From assembly GCA_030680795.1 (NCBI GenBank), contig JAUXUL010000010.1, forward strand, positions 124,001-188,000: a DNA stretch of 64,000 bases. The letters run 5' to 3'. The translations under genes were made by a program, and so were the position numbers. This document shows positions 24,718 to 33,242 of the stretch, piece by piece. Within the stretch, counting starts at the first letter, position 1, and each line of letters opens with the position of its first letter. Under the pieces are notes generated by a model. It saw only the letters and a list, made by a program, of their open reading frames with translations, searched no databases and was not told the origin of the DNA. This DNA comes from Anaerolineales bacterium. Lineage in GTDB: Bacteria; Chloroflexota; Anaerolineae; Anaerolineales; Villigracilaceae.

Positions 24718-24829
24718 CAAGCATGTCGTTGCGAGACGGCGCACTCCCGTCGAAGCAACCACCCTGCTTCAAATGGAGATTGCTTCGGGCAAAAAGCAAG
24801 AGCCCCCTCGCAACGACATGGCAAGAGCG
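24718..24829. repeat. Palindromic dispersed repeat (CGTTGCGAG...CTCGCAACG type)
   Basis: It begins ATGTCGTTGCGAGACGGCGC, passes through GTCGAAGCAACC and GGAGATTGCTTCGGGC, and ends CCCTCGCAACGACAT. The ends are inverse complements, so the whole unit can fold on itself. It belongs to the same family as the repeats at 26.5, 30.6 and 32.3 kb. Confidence 0.8.
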
Positions 24830-24909
24830 CGCCATTGTCCACGGCAACCGCGAGTTGATCCGCTTCGCTTCGCGTAAGGGGAAGGTCAAGAAGGTAATTG
24901 AAAAATTCA

Positions 24910-25018
24910 GGCTATCATTAAACAAGACCCTAAAGGCTTCTTCCGTTAACCTTCACCACGTCTGGTAGGATGGTCTTGCATACAATGACGACTGATAGCC
25001 GAGAACACCTTTAGGTCT
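24910..25018 (+). other. Interleaved complementary segments (possible pseudoknot)
   Basis: GGCTATCA (24910-24917) pairs with TGATAGCC (24993-25000), and AGACCCTAAAGG (24925-24936) pairs with CCTTTAGGTCT (25008-25018) apart from one bulged base. The order A-B-A'-B' is that of a pseudoknot and not of nested stems. It could be a structured RNA or part of a mobile repeat. The promoter of the next gene lies downstream, so this would not be in that gene's own leader. Confidence 0.35.
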
Positions 25019-25074
25019 ATTATTGAAATGAGGAGACCTGAACCATATCCGAAATCAAAGCGGAAGAATCATGT

Positions 25075-25080
25075 TAAACT
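25075..25080 (+). promoter_or_regulatory. Candidate -10 box (TAAACT), leaderless start
   Basis: TAAACT ends six bases before the ATG at 25087 and there is no Shine-Dalgarno. This is weaker than the TATAAT examples but has the same spacing. Confidence 0.35.
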
Positions 25081-25086
25081 ATTCCT

Positions 25087-26532
25087 ATGACACTCCCTTT
25101 CCCTTCCATTGGTAAATCAAAAGATGAAATCCTGGCAGCCATGCGCGCCGCACGCGATCATGATGTGCAATGGCAAAAGGGACGCGCTTTCAGCCTGGTC
25201 TACCACGCCGGGAAAGATGTGGATGATCTGCTCAAGGAAGCCTCCCTTTTATTTTTCTCCGAGAATGGCTTGAACCCCGCCGCCTTCCCGTCCCTGAGAA
25301 AGTTTGAATCAGAGATCACTGCGATGGCGGCTTCGCTGTTGGGCGGTGATGACAACACTGCCGGGACGGTCACCTCCGGCGGCACCGAGTCGCTCTTGAT
25401 GGCGGTCAAGACCGCCCGTGATTGGGCGCGCAAAAATCGTCCGGAGATTAAACAACCGGAGATGATCCTGCCGATCACAGGACATCCAGCCTTTGAAAAG
25501 GCAGCAGAATATTTTGGAGTTAAGGCGCTTCATATTCCCGTTCGGGCTGATTACCGCGCCGACGTGGATTCTGCCCGCCAGGCTGTGACTGCCAATACCA
25601 TCCTGATGATCGGCTCTGCTCCGGCCTATCCACATGGGGTCGTGGATCCAATCCGCGAGCTGGCGGCAATTGCACAGGAACATGGAATCCTCTTTCACAC
25701 GGATGCCTGCGTCGGTGGTTTCATGCTGCCCTTTGTTCGCAAACTCGGTTACAGCGTGCCTGACTTTGACCTATCCGTGCCGGGCGTGACCTCGATTTCA
25801 GCGGACCTGCACAAGTACGCTTATGCCGCCAAAGGCGCTTCCGTCATTTTATATAAAACTGCTGAACTACGCCGCCATCAAATGTTTGTTTATACCGATT
25901 GGCCGGGTGGGATTTATCCGTCACCGGCGATGGGAGGCACGCGTTCCGGCGCTCCGATCGCGGCCGCCTGGGCAGTCCTGAATTATCTCGGCGAATCCGG
26001 CTATCTTGAAATGACCGATCAGGTCATGAAAGCGGCTCGTCGTTTGCAGGCAGGTGTGAATGCCACGCCTGGATTAAAGGTTATCAGTAACCCGGAGATG
26101 AGCGTGTTTGCGATCGGTTCCGATGTTTTGGATGTTTATTCCCTGGCGGATGAACTGACGAAGCGTAACTGGCATCTTGATCGCCAGCAATTCCCCCCGA
26201 CCTTGCACATGACTGTACAGTTTGGTCATATCAATGTGGTGGATGAATTTTTGAGTGATTTGACTGATGCTTCGAATGCTGTCCTCAAACCAAGTTTTGA
26301 GAAGACAGCCAACGCCTGGCTGATCAAGCTCGCCAATTTCCTCGTGCGGATCCTGCCCGAAGCCTGGGTCACGCGCCTGATGGATAAAGCCTCGTCCCTG
26401 CTGGGAGGCGGGGGCAGCCTGCCCGCCAAGATGGCTCCGATGTACGGGCTGATCGGTTCGCTTCCCAATCGAGGAGATTTGAAAGAAATGATGTTGGACC
26501 TACTGGATGGAATGACACGCTACAAGCAGTAA
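25087..26532 (+). CDS. Sphingosine-1-phosphate-lyase-like PLP enzyme (group II decarboxylase fold)
   Basis: A 481-residue fold-type-I PLP enzyme. The order of motifs follows sphingosine-1-phosphate lyase: TVTSGGTESLLMAVKTARDWA, then HTDACVGGFMLPFVRKLGY, then PGVTSISADLHKYAYAAKG with the PLP lysine at K243, then SGAPIAAAWAVLNYLGE. It lacks the N-terminal membrane anchor of the eukaryotic enzyme, like the known bacterial examples. It would cleave a phosphorylated long-chain base to an aldehyde and phosphoethanolamine, or decarboxylate an amino acid; the first is favoured by the motif match. A GPH-type symporter follows about 120 bases downstream across a palindromic repeat. Confidence 0.8.
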   Translation: MTLPFPSIGKSKDEILAAMRAARDHDVQWQKGRAFSLVYHAGKDVDDLLKEASLLFFSENGLNPAAFPSLRKFESEITAMAASLLGGDDNTAGTVTSGGTESLLMAVKTARDWARKNRPEIKQPEMILPITGHPAFEKAAEYFGVKALHIPVRADYRADVDSARQAVTANTILMIGSAPAYPHGVVDPIRELAAIAQEHGILFHTDACVGGFMLPFVRKLGYSVPDFDLSVPGVTSISADLHKYAYAAKGASVILYKTAELRRHQMFVYTDWPGGIYPSPAMGGTRSGAPIAAAWAVLNYLGESGYLEMTDQVMKAARRLQAGVNATPGLKVISNPEMSVFAIGSDVLDVYSLADELTKRNWHLDRQQFPPTLHMTVQFGHINVVDEFLSDLTDASNAVLKPSFEKTANAWLIKLANFLVRILPEAWVTRLMDKASSLLGGGGSLPAKMAPMYGLIGSLPNRGDLKEMMLDLLDGMTRYKQ

Positions 26533-26636
26533 CGTCATTGCAAGTAACGTCATTGCGAGGGGGGCGTTCTTCCCAACGAAGCAATCCCCTCGCAAGCGGA
26601 GACTGCTTCGCGCGAAGCGCTCGCAAGGACATCAGC
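26533..26636. repeat. Palindromic dispersed repeat (CGTCATTGCGAGG type)
   Basis: It starts with a doubled TAACGTCATTGC, then GAGGGGGGCG, CGAAGCAATCCCCTCGC, GGAGACTGCTTCG and ends GCTCGCAAGGACAT. It fills the gap between the lyase-like gene and the symporter. The symporter's AAGGAG lies just outside its right end. Confidence 0.8.
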
Positions 26637-26651
26637 TCCAAAGGAGAAAAC

Positions 26652-28088
26652 ATGACCACAACCAACAAGCAGGGTTATCTTTCAATTTGGACAAAACTGG
26701 CTTACGGCAGCGGTGATTGGAGCCTGGCCAGTTTCGGAACGCTCCGTCAGGTTTTTTACGCCATCTTTCTTACGGATGTGGTTGGTCTCGAGCCGCGTCT
26801 GGCTTCCTTTGCAGCGCTGATCAGCATTATCTGGGATGCGTTCAATGACCCGATCGTTGGTACCATTAGTGATCGGGTGCGATCACGTTGGGGACGTCGT
26901 CGTCCATTCTTTTTACTTTTTTCAATTCCATTTGGTTTGAGTTTTATCGCTCTCTGGTGGGCGCCGCCATTCGATAATCAGTACCTGCTTGCCGCCACTG
27001 TCAGCTTGACGTTTATGCTGAGTGACACACTTCAGACTCTCGTTTCCATCCCATTTTATGCGTTAACTCCTGAAATGACCCCTGATTACGATGAACGAAC
27101 AAGTCTCACTGGCTACCGTATGTTCTTCAATTTACTGGCTTCGCTGGCTACTGCAGTTGCCGCGCCGGCTATTGTGGATGCGGCCCTGGCAGGCGGCGCA
27201 ACCCAACAGCAGGGTTATTTCATTGTCTCGGCACTTTTTGGCGGATTAGCCGTCCTCCCGTTTTTTGTCATATTTGCGGTCGTGCGTGAACGCAGCAATG
27301 CCGCCGATGCCGCTGAACCTGAAATCCCATTTTTACAGACTTTACGTACCGCATGGAAAAATGTCCCCTTCCGATTTGCGACCGGCCTTTACATGCTCAA
27401 TTGGATCACCTTCGATCTGGTTGCATTAGCTCTGCCATTTTTTCTGGCTTATTGGGTTGCCAAAGGGGACTTACTTCAAAAGGCGCTCGGCCTTCCGCTT
27501 GAATCAGCCGTCTTTGCTTGTCTGCTGGTGACTTCGGTCATTGTCCTGCCGTTTTGGGTTTGGCTGGCGCGCAAACTTGGAAAACAACGCGCCTACATTA
27601 TCGGCATGTCGTTTTGGGCTATCGTGCAATTGCTGATCTATTCCATTCAACCGGGGCAGATCACCTACATCCTCGTGCTGGCAGTCATGGCAGGCATCAG
27701 CGTTTCGACAGCCCATGTTTTGCCGGACGCCATTTTTCCGGATGTGATCGAGTGGGACGAACTGCATACAGGTCACCGTCGCGAAGGCATCTACTATGGC
27801 GTCAAAAATTTTGTGCGGAAATTGACCGGCGCACTGGCGATCTTTATCGCCCTGCAAACCCTTGGCTGGTTCGGATATCAATCTCCTCCCGTTGGCGCGA
27901 CCCAGTTTTCTCAACCTGCCTCTGCGTTGCAAGCTATTCGTTTTTTGATTGGTCCATTGGGAACGTTATTCTTGTTCGGTGCGGTCACAATGGCCTGGTT
28001 CTATCCGTTGACAAAGGAAAGGCATGCCCGAGTCCGCGCCCTGTTGGAGAGGAAGAAAGAACGGGCGCTTGCAAAGAAAGCGGAATAG
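26652..28088 (+). CDS. GPH-family (MelB-like) sugar:cation symporter
   Basis: A 478-residue carrier with about 12 transmembrane segments. The N-terminal signature of the glycoside-pentoside-hexuronide family is clear: KLAYGSGDW, then DAFNDPIVGTISDRVRSRWGRRRPF. It imports a glycoside or sugar acid with Na+ or H+; the substrate is not readable. The start at 26652 follows AAGGAG by five bases. The longer frame would translate the palindromic repeat and is rejected. It is convergent with the YkvA gene, with a hairpin between them. Confidence 0.88.
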   Translation: MTTTNKQGYLSIWTKLAYGSGDWSLASFGTLRQVFYAIFLTDVVGLEPRLASFAALISIIWDAFNDPIVGTISDRVRSRWGRRRPFFLLFSIPFGLSFIALWWAPPFDNQYLLAATVSLTFMLSDTLQTLVSIPFYALTPEMTPDYDERTSLTGYRMFFNLLASLATAVAAPAIVDAALAGGATQQQGYFIVSALFGGLAVLPFFVIFAVVRERSNAADAAEPEIPFLQTLRTAWKNVPFRFATGLYMLNWITFDLVALALPFFLAYWVAKGDLLQKALGLPLESAVFACLLVTSVIVLPFWVWLARKLGKQRAYIIGMSFWAIVQLLIYSIQPGQITYILVLAVMAGISVSTAHVLPDAIFPDVIEWDELHTGHRREGIYYGVKNFVRKLTGALAIFIALQTLGWFGYQSPPVGATQFSQPASALQAIRFLIGPLGTLFLFGAVTMAWFYPLTKERHARVRALLERKKERALAKKAE

Positions 28089-28393
28089 TGCAGGCTATGT
28101 CAAGCGAACAGCCATCTTGCTTTACATACAAACCTCGTCTGGGTAGCTTGTTGAAAACTATTTACGAACCAAATATGCACATCATGTTCTCCTGAACAGC
28201 GTTTGTAAACCCCTCCGTTATGGACTCTCGCCCACCAAACGGAATCCGTGAAAAAGTCCGTTGACAGTCTCATAGACCGTTTATTCCCACTGCATTCCCC
28301 TTCTCATTGGACATTCTTCGGGGACGATGCGCGAAAGGGTAGAAGGCGAGGTCACGTGTGCTAATCACTCACCTCGCCAGTTTGTGTTTTCTT
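28089..28393. other. Gene-free 305-base region ending in a terminator
   Basis: Apart from the hairpin near its right end, I see no gene, no known repeat and no promoter of note in this convergent intergenic region. Confidence 0.5.
28345..28378. terminator. Hairpin between convergent symporter and YkvA genes
   Basis: GGCGAGGT / ACCTCGCC, 8-bp stem with an 18-base loop, followed by a T-rich stretch on the plus strand. It is located just before the YkvA stop codon. Confidence 0.6.
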
Positions 28394-28789
28394 CTAATTG
28401 GTCTTTCCCTGACTCTGTTTCCAATCCTTATACTTATGCAGGTCCTGCTCGACCAATATCAAACAGGCGCCCATGACCGCGACATCGTCCAACTGACCGA
28501 TCAAGGGCAGCATATCTGGGATCAAGTCGAATGGATTGAGTATATAGATCAGTGTAAAGACGATCGAGGCGATCGATCCATAAGGAATCTGGCGATATGC
28601 CCCAGACCAATAATCCTTAACGATCGCGATCAGCAATTGCCCATCTTCTATAAACCGCGCCAGCGGACCTTTGGCGCTGAATTTCTTTTTGATCTCTTCA
28701 GATTTACTGATTACTTTTTCAACGTCCTTTTCAGTGACGTTTTGAGCTCCTTCTTTTACAAACTCTTCCTTCGGTTTGTTCAACATCAT
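28394..28789 (-). CDS. YkvA-family protein (DUF1232)
   Basis: A 131-residue protein. The N-terminal half is charged and helical. The C-terminal DUF1232 block contains IPYGSIASIVFTLIYILNP, then FDLIPDMLPLIGQLDDVAVMG, the family hallmark with a short hydrophobic helical hairpin. Function is unknown. AAGGAG six bases before the first of two adjacent ATGs fixes the start at 28789; the longer frame is rejected. Upstream on the minus strand lies an inverted repeat (TGATAC ... GTATCA around 28826-28846) that could be an operator. Confidence 0.8.
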   Translation of the reverse strand: MMLNKPKEEFVKEGAQNVTEKDVEKVISKSEEIKKKFSAKGPLARFIEDGQLLIAIVKDYWSGAYRQIPYGSIASIVFTLIYILNPFDLIPDMLPLIGQLDDVAVMGACLILVEQDLHKYKDWKQSQGKTN

Positions 28790-29000
28790 GTCTTGCTCCT
28801 TTTCACTCTCCGCAATATGGGAGTGATACGATTTGATTGTATCAAATACGTAACAGCCTAAAACCATTCATTTACCCGTTTCAGAGTCCGTTGACCAATT
28901 CCCCATGCCATTGATATCCTGCTAAAACCTGCCCGCCTGGGCAAATGGGCGTGCGGCGCAAGTATCATGGTAAAAAAATATTTCTACCCTTACATACGAG

Positions 29001-29006
29001 TATAAT
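29001..29006 (+). promoter_or_regulatory. -10 box (TATAAT) of the spermidine-synthase-like gene
   Basis: A consensus TATAAT stands 27 bases before the ATG at 29034 and would leave a leader of about 20 bases. No clear -35 is seen. Confidence 0.45.
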
Positions 29007-29033
29007 CCGCCCATCTTATCCCATGGAACAACA

Positions 29034-30587
29034 ATGAAACGCTACCTGCTCTTCACTGTTTTTTTCTCCGGCATGACCACCCTGGCCGCCGAATTGACCG
29101 CGGGCCGCCTGATCGGCAACGTCTTCGGCACGAGCAATCTCGTCTGGGCCAGTATTATCGGCTTGATCCTGATCTACCTCACGCTGGGATATTTCCTCGG
29201 CGGCAAATGGGCGGACAAAAACCCAACACCTGGCGCCATGTATCGCATCCTTGCCTGGGCGGCTTTCACAGTGGGGCTTGTGCCTTATATCGCTGGACCA
29301 GTTCTCAGGTCCGCTGCGAGCGCGTTTGAAGCCTTGAGTGTCGGCATCCTGGCCGGGTCGTTTGTCGCCGTGTTAATTCTGTTCATTGTCCCGATCACAT
29401 TGCTTGGCACGATCTCACCTTATGCAATCCGCCTTTCTGTGGACGACACGACAAAGACAGGTCAAATCTCCGGGCAGATCTATGCCATCTCGACCCTTGG
29501 TTCATTCATCGGGACATTCCTGCCGACATTGGTCACCATTCCAACCATCGGCACTACTAAAACATTCCTGGTCTTCGGATTATTTTTACTGTTCGTTGCG
29601 CTGGGGGGTCTGGGAAAATTTGCAGGCAGGCATGAAATGTTCAAGTTTATGTGGATGCCCGTCCTGCTGGTGATCATTGCCCTTCTCTCCGCGGGTCAGT
29701 CGCTCAAGAATTATACCGGGCAGGTCTATGAAACTGAGTCTGCCTACAATTACATTCAAGTACAGGATGTCAATGGCTTTACACTTTTGCGCTTGAACGA
29801 CGGGCAGGGTGTTCATTCCATTTATCATCCCGACATTTTATATTACAACGGTCCGTGGGAACAGTTTTTGGTGGGGCCGTATTTTTACGAAAACCGCTCG
29901 CCAGATGAAATCAGACGCATGGCGATTGTCGGTCTCGCCGCAGGTACGGCTGCGCGTCAAGCCACAGCCGTATATGGTGAAGACCTCATCATTGACGGTT
30001 ACGAACTCGATGAAAAAATTGTGGATGTCGGCAGGAAATATTTCGACATGAACATGCCGAACTTAAATGTCTACATTGGCGACGGACGTTTGAACCTTGA
30101 ACGAAGTCCATATCAATACGACATCATCGCAGTGGACGCCTATCGCCCGCCCTACATTCCCCCGCACATGACCACGCTCGAATTCTTCGAGATCAGCGCT
30201 TCGCACTTAACCGAGGCAGGGGTGCTGACCCTCAACGTTGGCTCCGTCCCCGGCGACCGCCGCCTGATAGACGGACTCGCCACCACGATGGCAGTCTTCT
30301 TCCCCTCCGTGCACATCATGGACATCCCCGGCACATTGAACACGATGATCTTCGCCACCAAACAGCCGACCACACCTGCAAACTTTGCTGCAAATATGAC
30401 CAGACTAGCGCAAGACCCCAGCCTCCACCCTCTGCTCGTCACTACAATGGCAGCCACTTTTGCGAACATGAAGCCCGGTTTCGAAACCACCACCGTCTTC
30501 ACTGACGACCTCGCCCCCATCGAATGGATCGTCAATGACATGGTCATAAGTTTTGTGCTTCAGGGCGGGCTGGAATTTTTGCAGTAA
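29034..30587 (+). CDS. Membrane protein with C-terminal spermidine-synthase-like domain
   Basis: A 517-residue protein. Residues 1-220 contain six or seven hydrophobic helices of the type found in the fused MFS/spermidine synthase proteins. Residues about 235-480 form a Rossmann methyltransferase-like polyamine-synthase domain, with MAIVGLAAGTAARQ at the nucleoside-binding loop, DGYELDEKIVDVGRKYF, the Asp pair in YIGDGR and AVDAYRPPYIPPHMTT. The usual glycine-rich GGGDG is replaced by GLAAGTA, so aminopropyl transfer is not assured. It probably acts at the membrane on an unknown substrate. It is followed by a palindromic repeat and a DUF1461 gene. Confidence 0.8.
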   Translation: MKRYLLFTVFFSGMTTLAAELTAGRLIGNVFGTSNLVWASIIGLILIYLTLGYFLGGKWADKNPTPGAMYRILAWAAFTVGLVPYIAGPVLRSAASAFEALSVGILAGSFVAVLILFIVPITLLGTISPYAIRLSVDDTTKTGQISGQIYAISTLGSFIGTFLPTLVTIPTIGTTKTFLVFGLFLLFVALGGLGKFAGRHEMFKFMWMPVLLVIIALLSAGQSLKNYTGQVYETESAYNYIQVQDVNGFTLLRLNDGQGVHSIYHPDILYYNGPWEQFLVGPYFYENRSPDEIRRMAIVGLAAGTAARQATAVYGEDLIIDGYELDEKIVDVGRKYFDMNMPNLNVYIGDGRLNLERSPYQYDIIAVDAYRPPYIPPHMTTLEFFEISASHLTEAGVLTLNVGSVPGDRRLIDGLATTMAVFFPSVHIMDIPGTLNTMIFATKQPTTPANFAANMTRLAQDPSLHPLLVTTMAATFANMKPGFETTTVFTDDLAPIEWIVNDMVISFVLQGGLEFLQ

Positions 30588-30593
30588 AGAATC

Positions 30594-30729
30594 GTCCGTT
30601 ATTGCGAGCCGCGCTCTTGTTCTTGGCAGCGAAGTAATCCCCAATTAATCAGCAAGGACTGATCAAAAGATTCTCCTTGTTATCTGGAGATTGCATCGAC
30701 GGGAAGAGCGCCCTCCTTCCAACGACATA
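30594..30729. repeat. Palindromic dispersed repeat (CGTCCGTTATTGCGAG type)
   Basis: TTATTGCGAGCCGCGCTCTT near the left end and AGAGCGCCCTCCTTCCAACGAC near the right end bracket GCGAAGTAATCCCC and GGAGATTGCATCGACGGG. It is a member of the same family, about 135 bases long, with an extra inner portion. Confidence 0.75.
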
Positions 30730-30733
30730 ATAA

Positions 30734-31423
30734 ATGGAAACTATGAAACTCAATCTCCCTACCATCCTCTCCTACCTTGTCTCCCTGCTCACCCCGCTCG
30801 CTTTGATCGGACTGGCGCTTCGCATCCTGCTCACTCCTGTGTACTTCACCATCGAATACAACATGCCCTACTTCCCGGCGGATGAATATGGCTTCACCAA
30901 AGCAGATCGTCTGCAATGGGCGCCCTTCGCAGTGGAATACCTGGTCAACAGCGCGGATATTTCCTACCTCGGCGACTTGAATTTCGAAGATGGCAGCCCG
31001 CTTTATGGGCAACGCGAGCTCAACCACATGAAAGATGTCAAGAATGTGGTACAGGGTTCTTTGCGGGTTTGGTATAGCTCACTTGCAATCCTCATCCTGC
31101 TGGCTATCTTCGCTTCACGCGGAAGCTGGATTCCTGACTACATAAATGGCCTGCGCCGCGGCGGCATGTGGATGATCGGGCTGTCGGCTTCACTCGGTTT
31201 CATTGCGGGCGCGGGCATTCTGCTCAACCCCGATATTTTCTGGGCATTTTTCTCAGGGTTTCACACCCTGTTCTTTGCAGGCAATTCCTGGCTGTTCTAT
31301 TATTCAGACACCCTTATTCGCCTCTTCCCGATCCGCTTCTGGCAGGATGCTTTTCTTTGGGCAGCCGTTTTGTCACTGGGCGGAGGCACAGGCCTGGCTT
31401 ATGGATTAAAACAACGTGTATAA
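30734..31423 (+). CDS. DUF1461 (TIGR01906-type) integral membrane protein
   Basis: A 229-residue protein with four hydrophobic helices: one at about 12-35, and three in the C-terminal half. The long first extracytoplasmic loop carries the family pattern DEYGFTKADRLQWA, then FEDGSPLYGQRELNHMKDVKNV. Function is unknown; related proteins in Gram-positive bacteria are linked to lipoprotein or cell-wall lipid modification (Lit-like), which is offered as context only. Two in-frame ATGs lie within four codons and neither has a clear Shine-Dalgarno. Confidence 0.78.
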   Translation: METMKLNLPTILSYLVSLLTPLALIGLALRILLTPVYFTIEYNMPYFPADEYGFTKADRLQWAPFAVEYLVNSADISYLGDLNFEDGSPLYGQRELNHMKDVKNVVQGSLRVWYSSLAILILLAIFASRGSWIPDYINGLRRGGMWMIGLSASLGFIAGAGILLNPDIFWAFFSGFHTLFFAGNSWLFYYSDTLIRLFPIRFWQDAFLWAAVLSLGGGTGLAYGLKQRV

Positions 31424-31538
31424 TTCGAGTTGTAGAGAATAGATAATTCTTATTAAGAGATTTACAATCAGAATCAGAAATGGAATAAAGTGTTAATGTC
31501 AGCGATACGCCAAAGTAAATTCCCAAATTAAGGAGCAG

Positions 31539-32300
31539 ATGATGACTGAATTATTATCTCTAAAAGACCGGGTTGCCATAGTGACTGGCGGTGCGCAAGG
31601 TATAGGTTATGCAATTGTTGAGATGCTTGCCCAGTGCGGCGCAAGCATCATGATTGCTGATGTGATGACCGATAAAGCCGAAGCAACAGCAAAGGAAGTT
31701 GCCGATAAAACGGGTCAGAAGGTTTTGGCAAGATCTGTGAATGTGACGGAGAGCGCCAGCGCAAAAGCGATGGTTGACGCCGCGGTGGAGCAATTTGGCA
31801 AGGTGGATATCCTGGTCAACAACGCAGGAATCACACGCGATAATTTAATCATGCGGCTTTCGGAGGAAGATTGGGACGCGGTGTTGGACATCAATCTCAA
31901 AGGCGCGTTCAATTGTTCGCAGGCAGTGGTGCGCCCAATGATGAAACAGCGATATGGCCGCATCGTAAATATTTCCTCCGTCTCTGGAGTCGTCGGGCAG
32001 GCAGGGCAGACGAATTATTCTTCATCCAAAGCGGGTTTGCTTGGTTTCACCAAAGCGCTCGCAAAAGAAGTCGGTTCGCGCAACATAACAGTGAACGCGG
32101 TTGCGCCAGGCTTCATTGAGACAAGATTGACAGTAAACTTACCGAAGGAAATCAAGGATATTTCCATGAAGTTAACTCCTATGGGGCGTTTTGGAACGCC
32201 TAAAGATATTGCGTATGCGGTGGCTTTTCTGGCATCCGAAGAAGCGTCTTTCATCACGGGCGCCACTTTGCAAGTGGATGGCGGGATGGCAATGACGTAA
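31539..32300 (+). CDS. fabG: 3-oxoacyl-ACP reductase FabG-like short-chain dehydrogenase
   Basis: A 253-residue SDR enzyme. The NADP-binding TGGAQGIG is at about 16-23, NNAG at about 91, the catalytic Ser in NISSVSG, and Tyr and Lys in NYSSSKAG. The C-terminal end GATLQVDGGMAMT is typical of FabG, which reduces 3-oxoacyl-ACP in fatty acid synthesis. No acyl-carrier gene is adjacent, so another SDR substrate is possible. AAGGAG is followed by CAGATGATG; the second ATG (31542) has the better spacing. It heads a co-directional series with asp23, nusB and tatBC. Confidence 0.85.
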   Translation: MMTELLSLKDRVAIVTGGAQGIGYAIVEMLAQCGASIMIADVMTDKAEATAKEVADKTGQKVLARSVNVTESASAKAMVDAAVEQFGKVDILVNNAGITRDNLIMRLSEEDWDAVLDINLKGAFNCSQAVVRPMMKQRYGRIVNISSVSGVVGQAGQTNYSSSKAGLLGFTKALAKEVGSRNITVNAVAPGFIETRLTVNLPKEIKDISMKLTPMGRFGTPKDIAYAVAFLASEEASFITGATLQVDGGMAMT

Positions 32301-32307
32301 CAACATT

Positions 32308-32413
32308 TACGTCATAGTGAGGGCGCTCTTGTTCTCCCTGGCACCGCCCGCCACATTGTCCCGACGCTTTTTTGGGAGGGCGGGTGTGTCCGAAGCAATC
32401 CCCTCGCAATGAG
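32308..32413. repeat. Palindromic dispersed repeat supplying the asp23 ribosome-binding site
   Basis: TTACGTCATAGTGAGGGCGC at the left and CGAAGCAATCCCCTCGCAATGAGGAG at the right mark a copy with a substituted central part (CACCGCCCGCCACATTG ... GGGAGGGCGGGTG). The AGGAGAGG used by the next gene lies at its right edge. Confidence 0.75.
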
Positions 32414-32425
32414 GAGAGGTAAACC

Positions 32426-32773
32426 ATGACAGAAAAAACACAAGGCAAAACAACCGTATCACCCGAAGTATTGACCACCATTGCGCGCCTCTCTGCACTG
32501 GGCGTACCCGGCGTAAGCAGACTCGCACCCGTTTCAGGCGGGGTGAATCGCTTCTTCAAACGAGGAGCAGGTGACGGTGTGCGCATTGAAACGGAGGAGA
32601 ATACCGTCTACGTAGATATGCATCTCATCCTCCAGGAAGATGTCAACATCCGCGAAGTCAGCCGAAACGTCCAACAGAATGTGACACGCGCCCTTCAAGA
32701 GATGGTCGGCATGGACGTTGGACATGTGAACATTCACATCGAAGACATAGACTACGAGGACGACGAGGCTTGA
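32426..32773 (+). CDS. Asp23/Gls24-family envelope stress-like protein
   Basis: A 115-residue protein with the Asp23 fold. It opens with VSPEVLTTIARLSALGVPGVSR, followed by the beta region VYVDMHLILQEDVNIREVSRNVQ and VGMDVGHVNIHIEDIDYE. In Gram-positive bacteria Asp23/Gls24 proteins lie under the membrane and respond to envelope stress, and they often adjoin nusB, as here. The start is preceded by AGGAGAGG. The nusB gene begins four bases after the stop. Confidence 0.88.
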   Translation: MTEKTQGKTTVSPEVLTTIARLSALGVPGVSRLAPVSGGVNRFFKRGAGDGVRIETEENTVYVDMHLILQEDVNIREVSRNVQQNVTRALQEMVGMDVGHVNIHIEDIDYEDDEA

Positions 32774-32777
32774 CCTT

Positions 32778-33239
32778 ATGAAACCCCGCACCAGGGCGCG
32801 CTCCATTGCCCTGCAAGTACTTTACGAAACTGATATAGCAGCAAATCATCTTCCAGGCGACGTATTGAAATCGCGGCTGGAAGAGATTACTCTAACTGAT
32901 GATCTTGCTGAATTTGCAAGGCAGATCGTCTTTGGCGTAGTTCCCCTGACACAAGACCTTGATCAACTGATTGCAAAATACGCCCCCGAATGGCCGCTTG
33001 ACCAGATCGCAGCCATTGACCGTAACATCCTGCGAATTGCCTTTTGGGAGTTTGCGGTTTCCCGCGAAACACCAGTTAAGGTTGCCATCAACGAAGCAGT
33101 CGAACTTGCGAAACTTTATGGCTCAGATTCTGCGCCGCGCTTTATCAACGGTGTCTTGGGCACACTTGTAGAGCACGAACACGAAATCCATCAAATTATC
33201 AGGAACAGAATTGCTCACGAAGCAAAAATAGGATCATAA
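32778..33239 (+). CDS. nusB: Transcription antitermination factor NusB
   Basis: A 153-residue all-helical RNA-binding protein acting with NusE (S10) at boxA in rRNA antitermination. Family landmarks are RSIALQVLYETD at the N terminus, AIDRNILRIAFWE and the C-terminal VAINEAVELAKLYGSDSAPRFINGVLG. Length and composition are typical. Order asp23-nusB is conserved in many Gram-positive-like genomes. TatB follows after three bases. Confidence 0.93.
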   Translation: MKPRTRARSIALQVLYETDIAANHLPGDVLKSRLEEITLTDDLAEFARQIVFGVVPLTQDLDQLIAKYAPEWPLDQIAAIDRNILRIAFWEFAVSRETPVKVAINEAVELAKLYGSDSAPRFINGVLGTLVEHEHEIHQIIRNRIAHEAKIGS

Positions 33240-33242
33240 CTC

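Larger units (their letters stand above)
24520..25086. other. Gene-free 567-base region with a palindromic repeat and a structured segment
   Basis: No open frame here has a start signal or recognisable product. The part near 24718-24829 is a palindromic repeat. The part 24905-25045 holds two complementary pairs in interleaved order (described separately). The final bases carry the -10 box of the downstream gene. The DNA near 24590-24700 shows nothing I recognise. Confidence 0.6.
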
